Origin: Bog-756 sp963699085
Lineage (GTDB): Bacteria; Actinomycetota; Acidimicrobiia; Acidimicrobiales; RAAP-2
DNA: 64,000 nucleotides
NCBI GenBank assembly: GCA_963699085.1
Contig: CAVOTH010000004.1
Coordinates: forward strand, 868,001-932,000
Reading direction: 5' to 3'
The position numbers and the translations under genes were made by a program. Position 1 is the stretch's first letter, and each line of letters begins with the position of its first letter. The notes beneath the pieces are model-generated. The model worked only from the letters and a program-made list of their open reading frames with translations, did no database searches and was not told the origin of the DNA. Of the stretch, positions 18,255-29,391 are shown in pieces.

Positions 18255-18890
18255 CTATCCGGCCGCCACCCCCGGAGGGATGACATCGCCGCCTCCCTCC
18301 AGCAGCCGGGCGTCGATGAGTATCGGCACCTGGATCGGTTGTTGGAGAGCCACGGTCAACCCGTCGCTCGGTCGGCAGGAGAGAACCGATCGCCCGTTGC
18401 GACCCCGCAGATCGAGTTCGGCGAAGAGGACGGCTCCCGTTCTCCCGACGATGCGCACCGCCACGACGTCGATGTCGAACCGCTGGAGCACTTCGCTCAA
18501 CAACTCTTGAGTGAGCGGTCGCGGGGTGGGGATCCGGCGGAAGGCATGGGAGAGTGCGACGGCGTCGGGCATCCCGATCGAGAAGGTCAGCTGACGTCGG
18601 GGCGTGTCCAACTCGCGCAGGACGACCGACGGGTGCTGGCTGGGCAGGTCGAGCGTCACCGATGACACCAGCGCCAATCGGAAGTCGATGGCCCCCGGTC
18701 CGCCTCCGTGCTGGTCGGTCTGGATCTCGGGTACCGGCTCGCCACCCGTCTCGGATTCAGCCATGGAATCGATGTCGGCCGCCGGGTCGGACACCTCATC
18801 CGAGTCGATGACCGGTTCGACCACCGGATCGGGCACGGGCACCGGGTCGACGGCATCGGCGGGTTCGACCACCGGATCGGGCACGGTCAT
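18255..18890 (-). CDS. Bifunctional nuclease/DUF151 family protein
   Basis: A protein of 211 residues. The DUF151 (BFN) domain covers about residues 75-195: QHPSVVLRELDTPRRQLTFS, IGMPDAVALSHAFRRIPTPR, LTQELLSEVLQRFDIDVVAV, and LSCRPSDGLTVALQQ. The family is linked to plant and mycobacterial proteins with reported nuclease or regulatory activity; biochemical role in bacteria is open. The N-terminal 70 residues are acidic and repetitive (PDPVVEP occurs twice), which is not part of the domain. Its start overlaps the rodA stop by 4 bases (18887-18890), so it is the tail of the aroE-rodA run. Confidence 0.85.
   Translation of the reverse strand: MTVPDPVVEPADAVDPVPVPDPVVEPVIDSDEVSDPAADIDSMAESETGGEPVPEIQTDQHGGGPGAIDFRLALVSSVTLDLPSQHPSVVLRELDTPRRQLTFSIGMPDAVALSHAFRRIPTPRPLTQELLSEVLQRFDIDVVAVRIVGRTGAVLFAELDLRGRNGRSVLSCRPSDGLTVALQQPIQVPILIDARLLEGGGDVIPPGVAAG
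18814..18886. repeat. Direct repeat of 25 bp inside the DUF151 gene
   Basis: A 25-bp sequence beginning GGTTCGACCACCGGATCGGG occurs at 18814-18838 and again, identical, at 18862-18886, a period of 48 bases (16 codons). Both copies encode PDPVVEP in the acidic N-terminal leader of the DUF151 protein. The 48-base period keeps the frame, so copy number could vary without breaking the gene. Confidence 0.9.
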
Positions 18891-20026
18891 CTGGTGCTCC
18901 GGTAGTGGACGCTGGTGACGATGCCGATGGCAGCCATGAACCCGATCATTGACGATCCCCCGTAGGACAGGAATGGGAGCGGAATGCCGGCCACCGGCAT
19001 GATCCCCATATTCATTCCCACATTCTCGAACACGGAGAACATGAGCAGGGCGAACACGCCCGAACAGAGGAGTCGACCGAAGGTGTCCTTGGAGAGTTGG
19101 GCGACCCTCATGATGCGCCAGAGCACGACGCCGTAGAGGACGAGGAGGATCCCAGCGCCCACAAAGCCCAGTTGCTCCCCGACCGCCGAGAAGATGAAGT
19201 CGGTCTGCTGCTCAGGCACGTAGGCAAGGTTGGTCTGGGCTCCTTTGAAGAGCCCCCGGCCGAAGATGCCGCCATGGGCGATCGCCGTCTTGGCCTGGTT
19301 CACGTTGTAGGTGACGTTCACACTTGCGCTGTTGGGAGAGATGAAGCTGGTCAGCCGCTGGATCTGGTAGTGCTTGACCAGTCCCAGGTTGAGGGCCACG
19401 AAGATCACCAGGACGGCGCCGACGACAAGGAGCACCAGGTAGCGACCGGGCATGCCGGCCACGGCCAGCATCACCAGGAGGATGACCGAGCAGACGATGG
19501 CCGTCCCCAGGTCGGGCTGCTTGATGATCAGGAGGATCGGGAGCCCGGCCATGAGCACCATTCGGACCAGATCACGGAACTCGAGTCCCTCGGGCCGTCG
19601 GGCGCAGTAGGTGGCGATGGCGATGATCAGGACCAGGGTGAAGAACTCGGACGGCTGGAGCTGCAGCGCACCGAGGGAGAACCAGCGCTGGGAGCCGAGG
19701 GCGTGGGAGCCCACCGGGGAGAGCACGGCCAGCAGAGCCACCACGATCCCGACGTACAGGATCGTCGCCAACTGCTCCCACTTGCGGTAGTCGAAGACGG
19801 AGACCGCCACCAACACCCCCACCGCCAGTAGGAAGAAGACCAGCTGTCGCTTTAGGTAGTAGCGGGGGTCCTCACCGGCCAGCGCCAACTTTCCCTTGGT
19901 GGCCGAGTAGATCATGACGATCCCGGTCAGGGCCAGGACGAACGTCGTGACCAGCAGGATCGGATCGATCCGGTTGGACACGTGACGCGAACGTGTCACC
20001 AGAGTGTCGGTCGTCGTGTAGGTCAT
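18887..20026 (-). CDS. rodA: Rod-shape SEDS protein RodA
   Basis: A SEDS glycan polymerase of 379 residues from the ATG at 20026 (MTYTTTDTLVTRSRHVSNRI). Marks include GIVMIYSATKGKLALAGEDP, LGSQRWFSLGALQLQPSEFF, LLIIKQPDLGTAIVCSVI (with the conserved acidic residue), TAIAHGGIFGRGLFKGAQT, VPEQQTDFIFSAVGEQLGF and LPFLSYGGSSMIGFMAAIGI. About ten helices. The ORF stays open upstream, but that part is the aroE 3' end in another frame. It sits 5 bases after aroE and overlaps DUF151 by 4 bases. No PBP2 partner is in the window. Confidence 0.95.
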   Translation of the reverse strand: MTYTTTDTLVTRSRHVSNRIDPILLVTTFVLALTGIVMIYSATKGKLALAGEDPRYYLKRQLVFFLLAVGVLVAVSVFDYRKWEQLATILYVGIVVALLAVLSPVGSHALGSQRWFSLGALQLQPSEFFTLVLIIAIATYCARRPEGLEFRDLVRMVLMAGLPILLIIKQPDLGTAIVCSVILLVMLAVAGMPGRYLVLLVVGAVLVIFVALNLGLVKHYQIQRLTSFISPNSASVNVTYNVNQAKTAIAHGGIFGRGLFKGAQTNLAYVPEQQTDFIFSAVGEQLGFVGAGILLVLYGVVLWRIMRVAQLSKDTFGRLLCSGVFALLMFSVFENVGMNMGIMPVAGIPLPFLSYGGSSMIGFMAAIGIVTSVHYRSTR

Positions 20027-20031
20027 CAGGC

Positions 20032-20950
20032 TCAGGCCGCCCAGGCTACCCGTCCACCGGACGGTGACCCGGGGCAGCCCCGCCGGGGCGGTCGCCGGCG
20101 GTTCAGGGTGAGCGAGGGGCCGGCAACGGCGGCCCACATGGCGTCGACCGGGGCCTCCAGGCCGGTCCACCGCTCGATCTGCAGCGCCGCCTGGTGGACG
20201 AGCATTCCGAGTCCGTTCATCACCGTGGCCCCCTGTGCGGCAGCCGCCTCCAGCCACGGGGTGAGGGGCGGATGGTAGACGAGGTCGACCACCACCTGGC
20301 CGGGGCCGAGAAGCGCCGGGTCGATCGGCCATCCGGGCGGACCGGCGGCGACGTCGTTCATGCCCGCAGGGGTGGCGTTGACCACCAGATCACACCCGGT
20401 GGCGTCGGAGGCGGCGCCCACCCGGCCCACCGGTCCGGCCAGTGCCGCGGCCAGGGCCGCCCGCTCCGGTGTCCTGTTCACCACCACCACCTCGGAGGCC
20501 CCGGCATCGCCCAACGCGGCCACGACGGCCCGGGCCGCCCCCCCGGCTCCGACCACCAGGCAGCGTCGGCCCTCGGCCACGAACCGCCCACCACGGGCCA
20601 GGGAAGCCAGGAGCCCGTCACCGTCGGTGCTGTCGCCGAGCCACGATCCGTCCTGGTTGATCACGCAGTTGACCGCCCCGAGCCGTTCGGCCAGCTCCGT
20701 TCGCAACGTCACGGCACCGGCGACCTCCTCTTTGTGGGGCATGGTCACCGACAGGCCCCGGATCCCGAGTTCGCCCGCCCCGTCGAGGGCGGCGGCGGCC
20801 CGGCCGGGCATGACCGGGAACCCGACCGATACCCAGTCGATTCCCAGGTGGGCTGAAGGCAGTGTTGTGCAGCAGTGGGGACAGCGAGTGGGCCACCGGG
20901 TGGCCGATGATCCCGACCACCTGCGTCGAGGCCGAGAGCCCTACCGGCAC
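20032..20950 (-). CDS. aroE: Shikimate dehydrogenase AroE, one frameshift
   Basis: Reduces 3-dehydroshikimate to shikimate with NADPH. The N-terminus reads from GTG 20950 (VGIIGHPVAHSLSPLLHNTAF, substrate-binding S-x-S). Then the frame changes near 20860 and continues as AHLGIDWVSVGFPVMPG. Removing one base gives NTAFAHLGIDWVSV, the family pattern. The rest is intact: GLSVTMPHKEEV (catalytic Lys), LGAVNCVINQDGSW, DSTDGDGLL (Asp), the NADP-binding VVGAGGAARAV, NRTPERA, VNATPAGMND and VMNGLGMLVHQAALQ. Probably a sequencing insertion. It lies between mltG and rodA, all on the minus strand. Confidence 0.88.
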
Positions 20951-21010
20951 TGGTTGTCGGCCGCCCGTCGCCGGCGGCTTCGTCCTCAGCCATGTCCCAG
21001 TCTCCCCCCA

Positions 21011-22165
21011 TCAACCCACGCCGCGCTGTGCGGCGAGCGCCTCGTTGGCCTGCTGGCCGGCAAAGGTGTCGGCGAATGCCTCGGTGCCGTCCTGTTCGAC
21101 CACCACGAAGTAGAGCCACGACCCGTCGGGCGGATGCAGAGCGGCCATCAGCGCCGCCACGGAAGGGAAACAGGTGGGTGTCGGCGGCAGGCCCTTGTTC
21201 AGGTAGGTGTTGTACGGGCTGACGATCTTCCGGTCCGCCTGGGTGACCGGTCCACCGTCCTGTCCGAGGGCGTAGAGCACGGTCGAGTCCATCTGCAGGG
21301 GCATGTCGCGGGCCAGTCGGTTGTAGATCACCCGGGCCACCGGCCCCAGGTTCTTGGCGATCACACCTTCCTTTTCGACGATCGAGGCGACGGTGATCAC
21401 CTGGTAAGGGCTGTAGCCGAGCTGTTCGGCTCCGGCGGCCAGCCCGATCCTGGCCGCTTGGGCGTCGAACCGGTCGACCATCTCCTGGAGGATCTGGGTA
21501 TCGGTCACCCCCGGAGGCACGATGTAGGTACCGGGGGCGAGCAGACCCTCGAGACTGGTGACTCCGGCCGGCTGCCACGGCGAGCGCACCGACCCGTCGG
21601 TTGCCGTCCGTAGGAACGAGTCGGGGTCATGGCCGGGTAGCTGGCCGGCCCGCTGGGCCAACTCCGACACGGTGAAGCCCGGGGGCACGACGAGCGGGAA
21701 CACGTTGGGGCCCCCGGCCAGCACGGCCTGGGCCTGTCCGAAGGACATGTTCTTGTCGAAGGCGTACGAACCGGCCTCGATCCCCGGCAGGCTGTTGAAC
21801 TGCGACCAGATCCGGAAGGCCAGCGAGCTCCCGATGACCTGTTTGGACTCGAGTAACGGACCGATGGCGCTCTCCCCGGTGCCGGAGGGGACGGTGACGA
21901 TGACCTGTGCCCCGTGCGGGCCCGACGGGTCGGCCTCGCTCTTCACCCACAGGTACCCGCCCACCAGGACCAGGATCCCGACCACGATGACGGAGAGGGC
22001 GACGATGCGCCACGGGTGACGGCGCCGATCGCTCCGGGTATGGCCGTGCCGGGCCGGAGACGTCCGGGGGTCGAGGGTCTGCGGTGCCGACGCCGCCCCG
22101 TCGTCGCCGTAGGGGACGGCATCGTCCTCGGGTGCCTGATCCGTCGGTTCGCCGGGACCGGTCAC
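21011..22165 (-). CDS. mltG: Endolytic murein transglycosylase MltG
   Basis: Cuts nascent glycan strands at the outer face of the membrane. The 384-residue protein has a charged, disordered N-terminus (about 1-52), one membrane helix (about 53-75, WRIVALSVIVVGILVLVGGY), a LysM-like subdomain (about 90-190), and the YceG catalytic domain (about 200-380). The catalytic Glu is in TVASIVEKEGVIAKNLGPVA; other marks are VIYNRLARDMPLQMDSTV, YNTYLNKGLPPTP and EAFADTFAGQQAN. The ATG overlaps the ruvX stop by 4 bases (22162-22165), the usual ruvX-mltG-aroE order. Confidence 0.95.
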   Translation of the reverse strand: MTGPGEPTDQAPEDDAVPYGDDGAASAPQTLDPRTSPARHGHTRSDRRRHPWRIVALSVIVVGILVLVGGYLWVKSEADPSGPHGAQVIVTVPSGTGESAIGPLLESKQVIGSSLAFRIWSQFNSLPGIEAGSYAFDKNMSFGQAQAVLAGGPNVFPLVVPPGFTVSELAQRAGQLPGHDPDSFLRTATDGSVRSPWQPAGVTSLEGLLAPGTYIVPPGVTDTQILQEMVDRFDAQAARIGLAAGAEQLGYSPYQVITVASIVEKEGVIAKNLGPVARVIYNRLARDMPLQMDSTVLYALGQDGGPVTQADRKIVSPYNTYLNKGLPPTPTCFPSVAALMAALHPPDGSWLYFVVVEQDGTEAFADTFAGQQANEALAAQRGVG

Positions 22166-22612
22166 CGGGGGGACCGCCGTCCGTCCAGCCAGGCCATGAG
22201 CAGTACCGCCGCCGCCGTCTGGTCCACCACGGCCCGCTGGTCCCGCCCCCTGGTGCCCCCGGCAGCCAGCGCCTGATGGGCCGACACGGTGGTCAGGCGC
22301 TCGTCGAAGAGCTCGACCCGTACGCCGTGGGTCTCCAGCATCCCGCTGAGGATCTCGACCTCGGCCTCGGCAGCACGGGCGGCCGGACCCCGGGAGCCGT
22401 CGAGTGACAGCGGGTGGCCCACCACCACGACCACCGCTCCCTCCTCGATCACCAGTTCGACCAGGGCCCGTCGGTCCCGCTCCGGGTCACCCGTCCGGGT
22501 CAGGGTCCCCCGGGGAGTGGCCAACAGGCCGGCCGAGTCGCTGACGGCGATCCCGATCCGACGCGCGCCGAGGTCGACGCCGACCGCCCGTCCCGGGCGG
22601 TCCGCGAGTGCG

Positions 22613-22620
<8 letters not shown>
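22162..22620 (-). CDS. ruvX: Holliday junction resolvase-like RuvX/YqgF
   Basis: An RNase H-fold protein of 152 residues linked to pre-16S rRNA 5' end maturation and to junction resolution. GTG at 22620 is chosen because it overlaps the alaS stop by 8 bases and begins just before the fold: AVGVDLGARRIGIAVSD (first acidic residue), VVVGHPLSLDGSRGPAA (loop), VELFDERLTTVSAHQAL (Glu), and RDQRAVVDQTAAAVLL (last Asp). Longer upstream ORF sequence is antisense-like and not conserved. Confidence 0.94.
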
Positions 22621-25219
<2,599 letters not shown>

Positions 25220-25230
25220 GACCCCAAATC

Positions 25231-25692
25231 CTACTTGCCCAGCGTAGAGGGCGATCTCCGCGCCCGCCGCCGGCTCCGCACTCGCGACGCATGGGCCAGC
25301 GCCGTCCGCATCGTCGTCGGAGTGGACGGTTCGGCCGGCGCCGACACGGCGGTTCCGGACGACTGACCGGAGACGGCATTCCGTGGTCCGGCTCTTCAGG
25401 GTCGGCGCCGTCGCCGACGAGTCCGGCCGCGCCCGAAGCCGACAGGTCGGACCACAGCTCCACCTCACGACGCCGCATTTCGACGCGGCCGGTGGCCACC
25501 GCAGCGCGCACCCGGCTGCCGGTGTTGCGGGCCGCCTGACGCGCCGAGCGTCCCATCTCGGTCACCAGTGCGTCGGGTTGGAGCCGCGCCGATGCCGGCA
25601 TCGAGTGTGCGACGGATCTTGTGCTCGGCGTACAACGACGAGGCGGCACCGGTCAGGATCCCGGTCGCCAGCCACAGTGTGCGGCGGGGCAT
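25231..25692 (-). CDS. DUF6167-like small membrane protein, two frame changes
   Basis: In actinobacteria a short protein of this type sits between a DUF948 gene and alaS, as here. It starts MPRRTLWLATGILTGAASSL (one membrane helix) then YAEHKIRRTLDAGI. At about 25590 the frame changes; removing one G gives ARLQPDALVTEMGRSARQ, then VEMRRREVELWSDL, the expected helix. A second change near 25395 returns to the first frame and gives a basic tail (MRTALAHASRVRSRRRARRS) ending at TAG 25231, before the alaS start. Total length would be about 153 residues. The second change is less certain. Function unknown. Confidence 0.68.
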
Positions 25693-25695
25693 CGT

Positions 25696-26097
25696 TCATC
25701 GACTCCGATCGCGGGAGGCCGGAGTGACGGTTCGTTCAGCGGGGGCGCTGGCGGCCAGGCGACGCATACCGCTCGCCGCCCCCGCCCGGACGGCGAGGAC
25801 CTTGACCACCGGGTTGGCGAACGCCCGGTAGGCCAGCCTGGATGCCGAGTCCACCGTGGCATGGACCGACTCGGTGGTGTCGAGGACGGCCCCGACCCGT
25901 TCCATCTCGGTCGCGGCCTGATCGACCACCCGGTGGGCGTCGGCCACCAGCGGCACGGTCCGGCGCCTCAGTTCGTCGGCCAGCGCGCCGATCCGGGTCA
26001 CCTCCCGCCGCAGCGAGCCGATGGCGACGAGCAGGCCGATGACGGCGAACAGGCAGGCGATGCCGGCTACCAGGACGGCGATATCTCCAGCGTTCAT
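25696..26097 (-). CDS. DUF948 family membrane-anchored protein
   Basis: A protein of 133 residues: an N-terminal membrane helix (DIAVLVAGIACLFAVIGLLV) followed by a helical region (RREVTRIGALADELRRRTVP to SVHATVDSASRLAYRAFANP) typical of DUF948 (general stress/envelope proteins of unknown role). It ends 4 bases before the DUF6167-like gene and belongs to the same run leading into alaS. No catalytic motif. Confidence 0.85.
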   Translation of the reverse strand: MNAGDIAVLVAGIACLFAVIGLLVAIGSLRREVTRIGALADELRRRTVPLVADAHRVVDQAATEMERVGAVLDTTESVHATVDSASRLAYRAFANPVVKVLAVRAGAASGMRRLAASAPAERTVTPASRDRSR

Positions 26098-26173
26098 GAT
26101 CGGGTCAGTGTAGATCGCCCGACACGCCCATCGGAGCGGAAGGGTGGCGGTCCGCCGTTAGCCTGTACGGGGC

Positions 26174-26930
26174 CTAGGTGGACGACATCCCCACGACCGG
26201 TTTGTTCAGAACGTGATATTCCCGGTCGAGCCGTAGAACGGGGCGTCGCCGAAGGCGAAGATGCCGCCGTCGGAGGCCACCAGCCAGTAGCCGCCCTCGG
26301 TGAGGTCGACGGCCATGCCCACGACCGGCTTGTTGAGCACCATGGTTGCCGGTCGAGCCGTGGAACTGGGCGTCGCCGAAGGCGAAGATGCCGCCGTCGC
26401 TGGCCACCAGCCAGTAGCCGGCGCCGTCGGCGGTGGGGGCCATGCCCACGATGGGCTTGTTGAGGGTGAGGTTCCCGGTCGAGCCGCGGAAGCTGGCGTC
26501 GCCGTAGGAGAAGATGCCACCGTCACTGGCCACCAGCCAGTAGCCACCGCCGTCGGGGGTCGGGGCCATGCCCACGATCGGCCGTTGAGGGTGAGGTTCC
26601 CGGTCGAGCCGTAGAACTGGGCATCACCGAAGGCGAAGATGCCGCCGTCGGTGGCCACCAGCCAGTAGCCACCGCCGTCGTGGGTCGGGGCCATGCCCAC
26701 GATGGGCTTGTTGAGCACAGATCACCGGTCGAGCCGTAGAACTGGGCGTCGCCATAGGAGAAGATCCCGCCATCGCTGGCCACCAACCAGTATCCCCGGT
26801 CGTCCGAGGTCGGGGCCATGCCCACGATGGGCTTGTTGAGGGTCAGATCGCCGGCGGAGCCGAAGAATCCGGCGTTGCCGAATCCGAACAGGCCACCGTC
26901 GGAGGCGACCAACCAGTAACCGGGTAAGGC
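26174..26930 (-). repeat. Six tandem 42-residue GYWLVASDGG repeats
   Basis: The unit is about 126 bases and encodes GYWLVASDGGIFAFGDAQFY, then GSTGNLTLNKPIVGMAPTPD, then G/D-rich linker. On the plus strand the CCAGTAGCC-type core of each unit recurs near 26286, 26412, 26537, 26665, 26788 and 26917. The first unit (FGFGNAGFFGSAGD) is the most diverged. Such repeats are frequent in secreted proteins of Acidimicrobiia; they likely form blades or a stalk. The spacing is exact in frame except at inserted bases. Confidence 0.88.
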
Positions 26931-29391
26931 GTAGAGGTATCGGTCGGCGACGGTCGGGATGCTCGACCCGGACGTGGCGGTGACGATGATGTTGACCGAG
27001 CCCCCCTGGGGCATGGCCGGCACCACCGCGGTCATCCGTTCGGCCGAGTCGACCTGGAAGGCGGCATCGACCCCGCCGAAGGCCACCGACTGGACCCCGG
27101 CGAATCCACTGCCGGAGATGGTCACGGTGCCGCCACCTGTCGTCGGGCCCTTGGCCGGTGTGACGTTGCTGACCGCCGGGGCGAGGTAGGTGAATGTCGA
27201 ATCGGAGGTCGCCGCGCTGGTACCGCCGCCGGGGGTGGCCGGGTTGGAGACGGTCACGTGGCCACCCCGGGGAGGCCGGCCGGGGCGACGACCGTGACCG
27301 AGTCACCATTGGTATTCCACGACTTCACCTTGGCCGGGTGCCGGCGAACGCCACGGTCGGCGACGCGCTTCCGAACCCGGAGCCGGTGATGACCACCGTC
27401 GTTCCTCCCCGGGAGGGACCCGACGACGGGGCCAGTCCGGTGACGGCCGGACAACCCGAGGTGACGCCGGTCAACAGCTTGAGTAGGGCGGGCGCCTTGG
27501 GGCTGCCCCACCCTGTGGCCATGTCGTAGCCCGCCGTGGCCGGGAACGAAGGGGGCGCCGTCAGACCGGGGTCAGGCGTTGTCCCCGGAGGTGACGTCGT
27601 GGAAACTCGAGGCCGAACCCGGGGCGTACAGCGTGGGGCCGAGCAGGCCCGCCGGGGCGGCGCAGCCCTGGTCGATGATGGCAATGAGGGCGGCCCACAT
27701 CGGGGCGGCCATCGAGGTACCGCCGAACACGTCCCAGTAGCCCCGGAAGTAGATGATGTCCCCATACGACCGGTCGGCCGAAGCCGACACGTCGGGCACT
27801 TCGCGGCACTGCTGATCGGACCCGGCTCCGCACGCGTACGGAGGTCAGGCCGGACCGGGCGGCAGCGACCTGCTGCCATGCCGGGGCCACGAAGGTGATC
27901 GAGTTCCCACCGCCGCCCGCCCCGCTGGCACTGGTGGCGCCGCCCCATGCCACCTCGGTCGGATTGTTGGTTGCCGACCGCGCTGAGGGTCGTACCGCCC
28001 ACCCCGGTGACATATGGCTGGGCGGCGGGATCGTCGACGGCCGCCTGGGCCGAGCCGTTCCCCGGGTAGCAGTCCGTCGGATCCATAGTCTCCGGACGCG
28101 GCCAGCACCGTCTGACCCTGGCTGGCCGCCATCTGGAAGACGGTCTGCTCGGCCAACTGGGCGGCCACCCCCTCGGCGGCCGTCGACCCCATCAACGCCT
28201 CGCACTGGCCCCAACTGGTCGAGATGACCTTGGACGAGTCGTCGGTCACCATCTGGTTGTAGGTGTCGAGCGGCCCGGTTCCCCCGTTGTTGGGACCGGT
28301 GTAGACATGGATCGACGCGCCGGGGGCGAGGCCGGCCACGACTTCGATGTCGAGCGCCGCCTCACCGGTCTGGGTGGTGGTACCGGCCCCACCGTCCACC
28401 AGGGAGTCGGCGACCGGCACATTCGTTCCGTAGCAGGCCTGGTAGGCGGCGATATCCGACGGGGTGTAGTTCTCGAGCTCGAAGATCCCGACGGTCTGGC
28501 CGGCCCCCAGGCGACCGGCGGAGTAGAGCGGCTGTAGCCCGTAGGTGGCGGCGAGCTGGGTGGCCGTCCACGCGTTGACATCGGGGTGGTAGGTGATCGC
28601 CGAGCACGGCTGAGGTCCGACGTCGGACGTCTGGTGGGGGACTTCCTGCGAGAGACGCCAGCGGTGGGTGCGTCACGCTGGCCCGGCATCAGCAGCGGTG
28701 TCGGGGAGGCCAGATGGGGAAGTGCAATTGCCTGGTCCGACAGTCCGATGACACCTTGGACCTCGGGCACCAGGGTGGCGGGGATCCTCGGCCCGGTGGT
28801 GGCGAGGCGGGCGGCGCGTCCGTCGGACATCCGGGCCTGGACGAGGGGAACGGTGAATGCCGACTCCATGCCGGCGACGGTTCCACTCACCGGGATGAGC
28901 AATCCATCGGCCGATGTGGGCCCGACGTGCAGCCCACGCGAGGCCAACCAGGCGCGGGTGGCCGACAGGGTCGCCCCGGTCGGACCGAAGGCTTCAGCCA
29001 GGTGACCGGCCGGCAGGTACCGGTGGTACTGGGGATTTCCCGGGGTGGAGACATCGAGGGCGAAGGCGGCCAGGGCGGCCGGATCCCGTGGGCGGAGAGC
29101 CACGTCGGCGGTGACCGTGGCGGACTGAGCGGCGGGGCCGAGTACGACCGCACCCGTCGGCAACGGCGTGGCGCTCCCCGACAGCGGCACCAACGGTCCC
29201 GACCCCAGTGCGGGTCCGACGGATTCGGTGACGGCGCCGGCCCCGACCGGGCTGAGGAGCGTGCCCGACACCACAAGTGCCGCGGCCACGACGACCAAGG
29301 CCGTTCGACCTCTCGACGAACGGGAACCCGACGGAGTCACCGGTCGAGTATGGACCACGGCGACTGAAACCGACCTTCGCCCCCCGGTCAC
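26174..29391 (-). pseudogene. Secreted S53 sedolisin with IPT domains and GYWLVA repeats, many frame changes
   Basis: Reading across frames gives one coherent secreted protein. Residues from 29391: basic leader and signal helix (TALVVVAAALVVSGTLLSPV); pro-kumamolisin activation domain (about 29200-28690: LDVSTPGNPQYHRYLPAGHL); catalytic domain (about 28610-27490) with GEAALDIEVVAGLAPGASIH (Glu and Asp), AASGDYGSD (Asp) and FGGTSMAAPMWAALIAIIDQ (Ser); one or two IPT/TIG domains (PSSGPSRGGTTVVITGSGFG and PAKGPTTGGGTVTISGSGFA); then six GYWLVASDGG repeats to a TAG at 26174. At least nine frame changes are needed. Sedolisins are acid proteases, so a secreted protease attached to a repeat stalk is likely. 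Either sequencing errors or true decay. The ATG overlaps the rarA stop by 4 bases. Confidence 0.82.

Noticed and set aside
26174..26930. Regular repeats with about 126-base spacing considered as a CRISPR array
   Set aside because: The whole unit is conserved with no variable spacers, and it encodes GYWLVASDGG protein repeats; no cas genes.
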